From Paenibacillus albicereus (GTDB lineage Bacteria > Bacillota > Bacilli > Paenibacillales > Paenibacillaceae): a stretch of 64,000 nucleotides of DNA. Under the pieces are notes generated by a model. It was not told the origin of the DNA, ran no database searches, and saw nothing but the letters and a program-made list of their open reading frames with translations. Positions 49,323 to 56,317 of the stretch are shown piece by piece. The stretch spans positions 287,501 through 351,500 of the forward strand of contig NZ_CP051428.1 in NCBI RefSeq assembly GCF_012676905.1. The letters are read 5' to 3'. A program made the position numbers and the translations under genes. The stretch's first letter is position 1; each line of letters opens with the position of its first letter.

Positions 49323-50210
49323 ATGGTCCGAAGCAAGACAATCGGCTCGAGGGCATTCGACGGCGCCAACTACATCGTGCTCGCCCTCCTGCTGTTCAGC
49401 TGCCTGTACCCGCTCTGGTATACGTTCTGCGTGTCGATCTCCGACAAGGCCGCGGCCAACGCGGGCCTCGTGACGATCTATCCGATCGGATTCTCCCTGG
49501 CGTCCTACAAGGAAATCATGAGCGACGCCCTGTTCTTCAACTCGTTTTGGATCTCCATCCAGCGCACGGTGCTCGGCACGGGGCTGTCGCTGTTCGTGAC
49601 GGTGCTGATGGCTTATCCGCTCGCCCGGCCGTCGCGGGAATTCAGGCTGCGCAACACGTTCATGTGGATCCTCGTGTTCTGCATGCTGTTCAGCGGCGGG
49701 CTGATCCCGTGGTACCTGACCGTCCAGAGCTACGGCCTGATCGACTCGATCTGGGCGCTCGTGCTGGCCGGCGGCTTGCCGGTGTTCGACGTCATCCTCA
49801 TCATGAACTTCTTCCGCAATCTGCCCAAGGAGCTGAACGAAGCGGCCGTCGTCGACGGCGCCGGCCCGTGGGCGATCCTCTTCCGCGTCTACTTGCCATG
49901 CTCGGTTCCGGTGCTGGCGGCCGTGGCGCTGTTCATCGGCGTCTACCACTGGAACGAGTTTTTCAACGGGCTCGTGCTGATGAACACCTCCGCCAACTAT
50001 CCGCTGCAGACGTACATCCAGCAGCTGGTCGTCAACATCCCGACCGGGACGAACCTGACGCCCGACCAGTACAAGAAGCTGTCGGAGCTGTCCAACCGGA
50101 CGCTCAACTCGGCCAAGGTGTTCATCGCGATGATGCCGATGCTGATCGTCTACCCGTTCCTGCAGAAATATTTCGTCTCGGGCATCATGCTCGGAGCGGT
50201 GAAGGAGTAG
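49323..50210 (+). CDS. Carbohydrate ABC transporter permease, YtcP type
   Basis: A 295-residue partner permease. Helices start at IVLALLLFSCLYPLWYTFCVS, with MAYPLARPSREFRLRNTFMW and ILVFCMLFSGGLIPWYLTVQ typical of YtcP, and the EAA loop NEAAVVDGAGPWAILFRVYLPCS. GGGAGG precedes the ATG. No ATPase gene follows; the operon ends here, so a shared ATPase such as the MsmX-type protein at 4501 is expected to energise it. No glycosidase is linked, so the sugar cannot be named. Confidence 0.93.
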   Translation: MVRSKTIGSRAFDGANYIVLALLLFSCLYPLWYTFCVSISDKAAANAGLVTIYPIGFSLASYKEIMSDALFFNSFWISIQRTVLGTGLSLFVTVLMAYPLARPSREFRLRNTFMWILVFCMLFSGGLIPWYLTVQSYGLIDSIWALVLAGGLPVFDVILIMNFFRNLPKELNEAAVVDGAGPWAILFRVYLPCSVPVLAAVALFIGVYHWNEFFNGLVLMNTSANYPLQTYIQQLVVNIPTGTNLTPDQYKKLSELSNRTLNSAKVFIAMMPMLIVYPFLQKYFVSGIMLGAVKE

Positions 50211-50219
50211 GACCCGGTC

Positions 50220-50567
50220 CTACTTCTTTTCTTTTGCTTGAAAGTCGCCCCGAATGAACTTTTCTCCCCATTCGCATAGCAGATCCAGAATGCCGCTGAG
50301 CGATTGTCCTAGCTCGGTCATCTCATAAACGACCTTGGGAGGCACCTCGTTGTAGACGGTCCGGCCGACGATGCCGTCGTCCTCCAGCTCCCGAAGCTGC
50401 TGGGTCAGCATCTTCTGCGTCACGGCGGGCATCGCCTTCCTCAGCTCGTTCGTCCGCTTGGGACCCGAGGACAGATGGCATAGAATCAACGTTTTCCATT
50501 TCCCGCCCAGCACGTCGAGCGTAGCCTCGGACGGGATGTTGTACTTCGGCTTGGGCTGCAGTCCCAT
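50220..50567 (-). CDS. HxlR-family transcriptional regulator
   Basis: A 115-residue winged helix-turn-helix regulator. LGGKWKTLILCHLSSGPKRTNELRKAM, VTQKMLTQQLRELEDDGIVGR and YNEVPPKVVYEMTELGQSL are the HxlR core. Several family members sense electrophiles or redox state through a cysteine, and a Cys is present in LILCHL. It is divergent from the quinone-reductase-like gene at 50759, a common pairing in which the regulator controls the enzyme. GAGGAG precedes the ATG. It converges with the importer operon with only nine bases between the stops. Confidence 0.92.
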   Translation of the reverse strand: MGLQPKPKYNIPSEATLDVLGGKWKTLILCHLSSGPKRTNELRKAMPAVTQKMLTQQLRELEDDGIVGRTVYNEVPPKVVYEMTELGQSLSGILDLLCEWGEKFIRGDFQAKEKK

Positions 50568-50614
50568 CGAGTTCTCCTCCTGTTCTCCAATGCCGGAATG
50601 GCCGGCTCATGTCC

Positions 50615-50632
50615 AGGCACCATCCGGTGCCT
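50615..50632. promoter_or_regulatory. Inverted repeat in hxlR-oxidoreductase divergent region
   Basis: AGGCACC-ATCC-GGTGCCT, perfect seven-base arms, lies between the two start codons. A degraded copy of GGTGC follows near 50645. It is a candidate HxlR operator. Confidence 0.5.
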
Positions 50633-50758
50633 ATGGTCCCATTCGGTGCTTAGGGCACGATAAAGTGCGTTCTTCCCTGATGTCATTATAGGGATCATAA
50701 TCGTCCTATGCCAAGGTGTTCCAGCCATGGCGCTTGTTGAAAACGAGGAGGAGACCCG

Positions 50759-51379
50759 ATGAACGTATTGATCGTAGCGGCCCATCCGAGAAGCGATTCG
50801 CTGACCTTGGCGGTGACGGAGAGATTCAGGCAAGGCCTGCTGGATGCGGGGCATGGGGCGGAGGTGCTGGATCTTTATCGAAGCGGGTTCGACCCGTCGC
50901 TGCGGCAAGAGGACGAGCCGGACTGGTCGAACGAGCGCAAGGTGTACTCGGCCGAAGCGGAAGCGGAGATGGAGCGGATGAAGCGGCATGATGCCCTCGC
51001 CTATATCTTCCCGATCTGGTGGTACGGCATGCCGGCCATGCTGAAGGGGTACATCGACCGCGTCTGGAATTACGGCTTCGCCTACGGCTCGTCCAAGCTG
51101 TCGCATCGGCGCGTGCTATGGCTCGGACTGGCGGCGGCCACGCAGGAGCAGCTGGGCAAGCGGAGCTACGACAAGATGATGGCGCATCTGTTCAACGTCG
51201 GACTCTCCGAGTATGCCGGCATCGCCGAGTCCCGGTTCGAGATCTTGTACGACACGCTCCGCCCCGATCCCGCTTATGCGGAGCAGCTGCTGGCCGGCGC
51301 GTATGAGCTCGGACTTCATTATTCCGACGAATGGCAGGCGGCGCAGCGGTCCGATTTCAAGGTCGGAGCGGAATCGTAA
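50759..51379 (+). CDS. NAD(P)H-dependent oxidoreductase, flavodoxin-like fold
   Basis: A 206-residue FMN-dependent quinone/nitro reductase-like enzyme. The FMN phosphate loop is VLIVAAHPRSDSLTLAV, and YIFPIWWYGMPAMLKGYIDRVWNYGFAYG is the family's second flavin-binding segment, found in MdaB/KefF-type proteins. It probably reduces quinones or other electrophiles with two electrons. It is divergent from an HxlR regulator and has GGAGG before the ATG and a hairpin terminator downstream. Confidence 0.9.
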   Translation: MNVLIVAAHPRSDSLTLAVTERFRQGLLDAGHGAEVLDLYRSGFDPSLRQEDEPDWSNERKVYSAEAEAEMERMKRHDALAYIFPIWWYGMPAMLKGYIDRVWNYGFAYGSSKLSHRRVLWLGLAAATQEQLGKRSYDKMMAHLFNVGLSEYAGIAESRFEILYDTLRPDPAYAEQLLAGAYELGLHYSDEWQAAQRSDFKVGAES

Positions 51380-51465
51380 GGGGAGAAGCCGACAGTCGGA
51401 GCCTGCAGGAGACGATTCGGCAGAAAGAGCGGAACGACGGGCTGAAGATGCCCGCATCGGGCTGG

Positions 51466-51491
51466 AGCCGCTGCGCTTGCAGCGGCTTTTC
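51466..51491 (+). terminator. Terminator of oxidoreductase gene
   Basis: AGCCGCTGC-GCTT-GCAGCGGCT is followed by four T. Confidence 0.75.
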
Positions 51492-51625
51492 GGCGTGCCT
51501 CGGCTTGACGAGGGCGGCAGCGCTGTGTTAAACAGATGATAGCGTTTTCTTGCTGTCCTGCAACAGTACCATTCGGCCAGAGAAGCCGGGAACGCCACCC
51601 TTAGCGACGGAAGGATGGATGCATC

Positions 51626-52072
51626 ATGCCAAGCGGAACGCATCGTATCGAAGTCAACGCCAGTCTGGAGCAGGTCCAAGCCTTCATCCGCGATCCCGAC
51701 CGGTGGGAGCCGCTCATGCCGGGCTACATCAAGCACGAGATCGTCAGCGCGCGGGAGTCGGTCTGGACGTTCAAGGCCGATCTGGGCTTTACGAAAAAAG
51801 CGGTCGAGCTGAAGCTCGAGCTGGAGGAGCAAGCCGAGCCGAACCGGGTCTCGTTCCGCCTGACCGGACTATCCGACCCCGTCGAGGGCAGCGGCAGCTT
51901 CGAGGCTGCGGCCGCAGGCGCGGCGGCGAGCCTCGTCGGCAGCCTCGACATCAGCGGCAAGGGGCTCATGGCGATGATGATGAACAGCGTCATGAAGGAC
52001 TTCGTCCCGCGCGCGGTCGAGCAGCTCACCGATGCGACGGCAGCGGCCATCGAGGCGCAGGCGGCGCATTGA
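51626..52072 (+). CDS. SRPBCC/CoxG-like protein
   Basis: A 148-residue protein of the SRPBCC (START/Bet v 1-like) superfamily, close to the CoxG subgroup. HRIEVNASLEQVQAFIRDPDRWEPLMPGYIKHEIV is the opening typical of CoxG, ending in a long C-terminal helix (AVEQLTDATAAAIEAQ). Such folds have a deep pocket for hydrophobic ligands. No CO dehydrogenase genes are nearby, so a CoxG role is unlikely. It is a single-gene unit with its own terminator. Confidence 0.78.
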   Translation: MPSGTHRIEVNASLEQVQAFIRDPDRWEPLMPGYIKHEIVSARESVWTFKADLGFTKKAVELKLELEEQAEPNRVSFRLTGLSDPVEGSGSFEAAAAGAAASLVGSLDISGKGLMAMMMNSVMKDFVPRAVEQLTDATAAAIEAQAAH

Positions 52073-52105
52073 CATCAGGCGGATTCAGGACAGGAAGAGG
52101 CAATC

Positions 52106-52142
52106 AGCCTTCCCCGAGCGTTCGGGGAAGGCTAATTTTTTG
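52106..52142 (+). terminator. Terminator of SRPBCC gene
   Basis: AGCCTTCCCCGA-GCGT-TCGGGGAAGGCT is a 12-base stem followed by AA and a run of six T. Confidence 0.93.
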
Positions 52143-52170
52143 CCGTTCACGGGTTGGTGGCTGAATTCGC

Positions 52171-52584
52171 TCAGGTACGCTCGAAAGCGACGATCCACTC
52201 TCCTTGCGTCTGCGCGTAGCCGACATCGCCCTCGGCGACGAGGCCGTACAGCTTCTTGACGTCGAGGAACTCCTTGCGCTCTCCGTTCTCGAACTCCAGC
52301 GTGATGTAGTAGTCCGTGCGCGACGAGCCGGATGTATGGAACTGGTTGTCCGTGCCGTGCGAATGACCGGAGCTTTGATGCACTTCCATCCGCTTGGACA
52401 CGATGCGGGCGTAGACGGATTCGCGCGGCGAGCGGGCGTTCTGCGCGTAGCGGACGCCGCGCGCGATCATCGTCACGATGACGATGACGAACACGATGCC
52501 GATCAGCACCGGCACGAGGGTGAACATGAAGCTGAAGCCGGCGGGCGGTCCGAAGCCGTCTCCCATGCCGAAGGTTGAATCCAT
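52171..52584 (-). CDS. DUF2500-family membrane protein
   Basis: A 137-residue protein with one N-terminal transmembrane helix (FMFTLVPVLIGIVFVIVIVTMI, about residues 19-40) and a cytoplasmic or extracytoplasmic domain with NARSPRESVYARIVSKRMEV, a His/Ser/Gly-rich loop, and YYITLEFENGERKEFLDVKKLYGLVAEGDVG. This matches DUF2500; the function is unknown. The ATG has AAGGAGG upstream on the minus strand. Confidence 0.83.
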   Translation of the reverse strand: MDSTFGMGDGFGPPAGFSFMFTLVPVLIGIVFVIVIVTMIARGVRYAQNARSPRESVYARIVSKRMEVHQSSGHSHGTDNQFHTSGSSRTDYYITLEFENGERKEFLDVKKLYGLVAEGDVGYAQTQGEWIVAFERT

Positions 52585-52797
52585 GCGGCTGTCCTCCTTT
52601 GAAAGAAATCCTCTACATCAGACGCTGCAGAAGGGCAAAAGTTTAAAAAGTGGATGAATCTGGGCGATTGAGCGCTATACATATGATCTTCACAACCTCC
52701 GGGTAAAGTAGAGTCGTACGGGCGGTCTAGAGCGGCTGAAGGAAGGACATACTGGCCCCTAGAAGCGCCTGAAAACGAAGCGGGAGGAAGATGAAGG
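52585..52797. other. Divergent region between DUF2500 gene and YdhK-type gene
   Basis: No gene or strong motif is seen. It must carry both promoters; GAAGCGGGAGGAAG before 52798 is the ribosome-binding site of the lipoprotein gene. Confidence 0.5.
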
Positions 52798-53418
52798 ATG
52801 AAGCGAACCGGAAAAGGGATGGTAGCCGCAGCCGCGCTGGCGCTGCTGCTGGCTGGCTGCGGAGCCAAGAGCGGCGACCACGGCTCCATGAACATGAATG
52901 CGGCGAACTCCGAAACGGCGAGCCCGATGCCGGGGAACGAGGCGGCGACGAACGGGGAGGCGGGAGGCTCCGCGGCCCATGAAGGCATGAATCACGGGTC
53001 CGGCGAATTGCCGGAGGGCATGCAAGACGCGCCAAGCCCCAAGTTCCCGGTCGGCAGCCAGGCGATCCTCAAGACGGATCATATGCCGGGCATGGAAGGC
53101 GCTGAAGCGACGATCGCGGGGGCGTACGCGACGACCGCGTATGCCGTCTCCTATACGCCGACGACGGGCGGCGAGCGGGTGACGAACCACAAGTGGGTCG
53201 TCCAGGAGGAGCTCGAAGGCGCCGGCTCGGCTCCGTACAAGCCCGGCGACGAGGTTGTCCTGAAGGCGGACCATATGGAAGGCATGGACGGCGCCAAGGC
53301 GACGATCGATTCGGCCGAGCCGATGACGGTATATGCGGTCGACTATCAGCCGACCGACGGCGGCGAGATCGTCAAGAACCATATGTGGGTCACGGAGAGC
53401 GAGCTGGCGAAGGAGTAG
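52798..53418 (+). CDS. YdhK-family (DUF1541) lipoprotein
   Basis: A 206-residue lipoprotein. The signal KGMVAAAALALLLAGC has lipobox LAGC, followed by a His/Met-rich segment (GDHGSMNMN, HEGMNHGSGELPEGM) of a kind often linked to metal binding, perhaps copper. Two tandem DUF1541 repeats follow: GSQAILKTDHMPGMEGAEATI with NHKWVVQEEL, and GDEVVLKADHMEGMDGAKATI with NHMWVTESEL. The function is not established; metal stress is a guess from composition. Confidence 0.88.
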   Translation: MKRTGKGMVAAAALALLLAGCGAKSGDHGSMNMNAANSETASPMPGNEAATNGEAGGSAAHEGMNHGSGELPEGMQDAPSPKFPVGSQAILKTDHMPGMEGAEATIAGAYATTAYAVSYTPTTGGERVTNHKWVVQEELEGAGSAPYKPGDEVVLKADHMEGMDGAKATIDSAEPMTVYAVDYQPTDGGEIVKNHMWVTESELAKE

Positions 53419-53466
53419 AACGAAGAACGAAGAACGAAGAACGAAGAACGAAGAACGAAGAACGAA
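53418..53466. repeat. Seven copies of a 7-bp tandem repeat (GAACGAA)
   Basis: GAACGAA is repeated seven times without error, starting at the last base of the YdhK-type stop codon and running to the terminator stem. Copy-number changes would not change the protein. Confidence 0.93.
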
Positions 53467-53508
53467 AAACCGCCCTTTCCGGCAGAGTGCCCGGAAAGGG
53501 CGGTTTTT
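53465..53508. terminator. Bidirectional terminator after YdhK-type gene
   Basis: AAAAACCGCCCTTTCCGG and CCGGAAAGGGCGGTTTTT flank a short loop. The stem is 18 bases and works in either direction. Confidence 0.94.
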
Positions 53509-53630
53509 GGTGCCCAAATGCCGTCAAATGACGATCTTCACTCTAAGTCCAATCTAGCGTGGGTCAAGGAATGATTGAATAAGACTGATAAAATTTTACT
53601 ATCACTTAATTAAAGTTACTTAAACTACCA

Positions 53631-53650
53631 TTATAGGACAGATTTTTCAG
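53631..53650. repeat. Left inverted repeat of insertion sequence
   Basis: TTATAGGACAGATTTTTCAG; it includes the transposase stop codon on the minus strand. Confidence 0.7.
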
Positions 53651-54599
53651 GGGGCGTGTCGGTCAGGCAGGCCAATATGATCTCCTGAATGGCTACCTGA
53701 CGCTTGAATTGTCCTAAAACAAGCCGAACTCCATGCCAAGTGAGGTAAAGAGAAAGGTTGTTTTGAGCGACTCCGCGCATTCGCGCATAATGACGGTCGA
53801 AGCTATGTTGAATTTCGACGGCCTGATCCGTGTGGCGGAGCAGCCGGGTGGTGCCGGGTATGGGGGCGGCACCTTCGCCCTCCATCCACTGATCCCCGAA
53901 CGGCAAGTCTTTTTGAGTTCGATAAGGCTGGTCCATCGACAGGCTGGCTTGGAAGGCTCCAGTGGAGTCGCATTTGATTTGAAGGGTGCTGATGAATCGT
54001 TCTGCCTGCGGTTTGGGACGCTGTCCTTTTCGGGAAGGGCGCAGATGGCGGACGCTGACTTGAATGTCTTTGCTCTTTCCATCTGGCGGCTTGACCCAGC
54101 GGGCGCTACGCTCCGCCACTTTTTGGAGAATGAGGTTTTTCCAAGAGACGGCAGTCGTCCGGCTGATGCCCAGCGAGCACACGATATCCTTTAAAGAGGC
54201 TTCGTTCAACAACATAAACAGAAACGCTGGTAGATGAGTTCGCAGCTTGCGATGAGCGAGAATGGATCCGGTCCATTCATTGAAGTGGTGCTGGCAGGCA
54301 TGGCAATAATAACGATGCAGCTTATCCTCGCCATTTTTCTTTTCGGAGTACCCATATCCAATAACGTCCGCCCCTTTCCCTTTACAGCCAGGGCGAAGGC
54401 AAGTCATCTGCTTTCCTTGCCGTATTTCACGGACAAATGTGGTTGTCATGCCCACAAGTTGACCGAACTCCCGCAGAACTCGCTGCTTTTCTAGCCGCTT
54501 TTGTTCAGCGGGTCCGCTGTGGATGGCTTGCAGCCGTTGAAGCAGATGCGCCATCTCCTCGTAACGATCTCTTTCCTCGGGCGGCGTATTTTTGGGCAT
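53631..54599 (-). CDS. Transposase-like protein with zinc ribbon and helix-turn-helix
   Basis: A 322-residue protein. After a Gln/Glu-rich helix comes a zinc ribbon (CLRPGC at about residue 68 and YYCHAC about 30 residues on), then the hallmark HHFNEWTGSILAHRKLRTHLP and a helix-turn-helix (ASLKDIVCSLGISRTTAVSWKNLIL). This N-terminal order is shared by IS1- and IS1595-type transposases. The C-terminal half lacks a catalytic DDE set that I can identify with confidence, so the family is open and the protein may be divergent or inactive. The inverted repeats around it support a transposase. Confidence 0.72.
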   Translation of the reverse strand: MPKNTPPEERDRYEEMAHLLQRLQAIHSGPAEQKRLEKQRVLREFGQLVGMTTTFVREIRQGKQMTCLRPGCKGKGADVIGYGYSEKKNGEDKLHRYYCHACQHHFNEWTGSILAHRKLRTHLPAFLFMLLNEASLKDIVCSLGISRTTAVSWKNLILQKVAERSARWVKPPDGKSKDIQVSVRHLRPSRKGQRPKPQAERFISTLQIKCDSTGAFQASLSMDQPYRTQKDLPFGDQWMEGEGAAPIPGTTRLLRHTDQAVEIQHSFDRHYARMRGVAQNNLSLYLTWHGVRLVLGQFKRQVAIQEIILACLTDTPPEKSVL

Positions 54600-54645
54600 T
54601 CAAACGAACTCCTCTCTTGAGAAGGACTTCTTCACATTAAACCAA

Positions 54646-54663
54646 CTGCAAAATGTACTATAA
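54646..54663. repeat. Right inverted repeat of insertion sequence
   Basis: CTGCAAAATGTACTATAA, the inverted partner of the left end. It contains ACTATAA, which resembles a -10 box pointing towards jetA. Confidence 0.65.
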
Positions 54664-54760
54664 CGAGAATAACAACCACTCGAATGGGGTGCAAGCTTGC
54701 CGCATGAACGTGCCCCTCCTAAGATGAAGGAGAAGATGTCTGGCGACGGAGGAGACGGCC

Positions 54761-56317
54761 ATGACCGAAAAATCAATGACGCCGCAGACGCTTCGGGGAA
54801 TTCCCGAGCTGCGGTATACGAATGCCGACAATGTCGTGCGGTACCGCGCGATCATGCGGTTTTTTTATCTCGAATATAAGCGACTGCGCTACTGGCTGAG
54901 GCCGGAGGAAGTGCATGCGGCGATTGCGCAGTGGGACGTATGGCCGCACTACACGCAGGAGCTGTGTCAGCAGGACTTGGAGCAGCTGGCATCATGGCAG
55001 AATCTGACGTCCCGTCATGAGGGCGGCCGTTCGTCGACGTTGGAAGAGTACTTGAAGAAGAAGCTGCAGTATTGCCTGCGGCCGTACTCAATCGAGATCG
55101 AGCGGATGCTGGAATCACTGGAAAAGGTGACGGGGTATGGAGGCTCGCTGGAGGCGAGCTTGTTCGATACGATCGCCGACAAGCTGTTCGCGATTCGGCG
55201 CGATGCGGTTGACATCGAACCGGAAGCTGCTCTTCAGCTGTGGACATCGCTGTACGAATCCTTCGTCAAGCTGCACGAGAATGCGGCGGACTACATGGCG
55301 AGTCTGCATACGGCCAAAGCCGAGGAAATGATGGTGACGGAGGCTTTCCTGCTGTTCAAGGAAAAGCTGACGGATTATTTGCAGCATTTCGTACAGGCGC
55401 TGCAGCGGAGCTCCTACGGCATCGAAGGCCATCTGCTGCAAATTCGCGAGCCGGTGATGGAGCTGTTTTTAGAGCGGGCCGCCGAAGGCGAGCTGAGCCG
55501 TCCCCGGTTGGAGGAAGCGCCGGACAAGGAGGAGCTGCTGCAGGAGCTTCGTCAAGGCTGGAACAACATCAGGCGCTGGTTTCTCGGCAGCGGCTCCGAA
55601 GCGAGCGAGCTGACGATGCTGGAGAGAGCGACTAAAGATGCGATTGCCCGCATCGTGCGCAGCGCGATCCGCATTCAAGAGCGGAAGCGCTCCGGACTCA
55701 GCCGCAAGAAGGAGCTGGAGCATCTGGCGGGCTGGTTCGCCCGGCTGGAGACGATGGACGAGGCGCATCGGCTGGGTGCCCATGCGTTCGGGCTGTTCCG
55801 CACGCGCCATCTGCAGGGCGAGGATCTCCGCACGACGGATCGGAGCGACCAGTCGTCCTGGGACGAGCAGGCGAAGCTGCACCTGCTGCGATCGCGCAGC
55901 CGGAAGCGCTCGGCCGGTGTCGTCCCCGACTCCGTCCCGGATCATCGGGAGCGCAAGCAGCGGGAGCGAGAGGTGCATCAGTCACGTCAGGCCGAGGAGT
56001 GGCGGAGCATCGAGCGGATGCTGCGGCTCGGACAAGTGTCGATCTCCGAGCTGGGTCCGGTGACGACGTCGGAGCGGGTCCGGCTGCTGTCCTGGATCGG
56101 GCGCTGCATGACAGCAGGAGAAAAGCGCAGCTTCGTGACCGCCGAAGGGGTACGCATCACGCTGAGCCTGCCGCAGGCGCCGGGAACCTTGACCGTGCTG
56201 CTCGCCGAGGACGGAGAGCTGGAGATGAAGGATTACCGGCTTGATTTCCGACTTACGGAAGCGTCCTTGTACAGCGGGCGGGCCGAGCCGGATGACAAAG
56301 GAGATGGGGCGGGATGA
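54761..56317 (+). CDS. jetA: Wadjet type II JetA-like protein (TIGR02677/DUF2397)
   Basis: A 518-residue protein read as the kleisin-like subunit of a Wadjet type II complex. It opens with an adaptor-like winged-helix part (LRYTNADNVVRYRAIMRFFYLEYKRLRYWLRPEEVHAAI), then WDVWPHYTQELCQQDLEQLASWQNLTSRHEGG, a helical middle, and the Arg-rich HLQGEDLRTTDRSDQSSWDE region, all as in TIGR02677. Assignment rests on the opening pattern, length and four-gene order, not on an alignment. In Wadjet, JetABC form an SMC-like loop-extruding complex that finds small circular DNA. GGAGGAG lies before the ATG. Its stop overlaps the jetB start (ATGA). The right end of an insertion sequence is about 100 bases upstream. 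Confidence 0.86.
   Translation: MTEKSMTPQTLRGIPELRYTNADNVVRYRAIMRFFYLEYKRLRYWLRPEEVHAAIAQWDVWPHYTQELCQQDLEQLASWQNLTSRHEGGRSSTLEEYLKKKLQYCLRPYSIEIERMLESLEKVTGYGGSLEASLFDTIADKLFAIRRDAVDIEPEAALQLWTSLYESFVKLHENAADYMASLHTAKAEEMMVTEAFLLFKEKLTDYLQHFVQALQRSSYGIEGHLLQIREPVMELFLERAAEGELSRPRLEEAPDKEELLQELRQGWNNIRRWFLGSGSEASELTMLERATKDAIARIVRSAIRIQERKRSGLSRKKELEHLAGWFARLETMDEAHRLGAHAFGLFRTRHLQGEDLRTTDRSDQSSWDEQAKLHLLRSRSRKRSAGVVPDSVPDHRERKQREREVHQSRQAEEWRSIERMLRLGQVSISELGPVTTSERVRLLSWIGRCMTAGEKRSFVTAEGVRITLSLPQAPGTLTVLLAEDGELEMKDYRLDFRLTEASLYSGRAEPDDKGDGAG

Larger units (their letters stand above)
53631..54663 (-). mobile_element. Insertion sequence, about 1033 bp, family not assigned
   Basis: A single transposase-like gene fills the element and its stop codon lies in the left end. 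The ends are imperfect inverted repeats: TTATAGGACAGATTTTTCAG at 53631 against TTATAGTACATTTTGCAG read inward from 54663, alike apart from two extra bases and two changes. The base composition is less GC-rich than its neighbours. No target duplication is visible just outside the ends, so the insertion may be old or the ends a few bases off. It lies between the YdhK-type gene and jetA. Confidence 0.75.

Noticed and set aside
51626-52072. CO dehydrogenase accessory role for the CoxG-like protein.
   Set aside because: No cox or molybdenum-enzyme genes are nearby; the fold occurs in many unrelated proteins.
53418-53466. Phase-variable coding repeat.
   Set aside because: The array begins at the final base of the stop codon, so copy-number change does not alter the protein.
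53600-54680. Target-site duplication flanking the insertion sequence.
   Set aside because: The bases just outside the two ends (ending ACTACCA and starting CGAGAATA) do not match.
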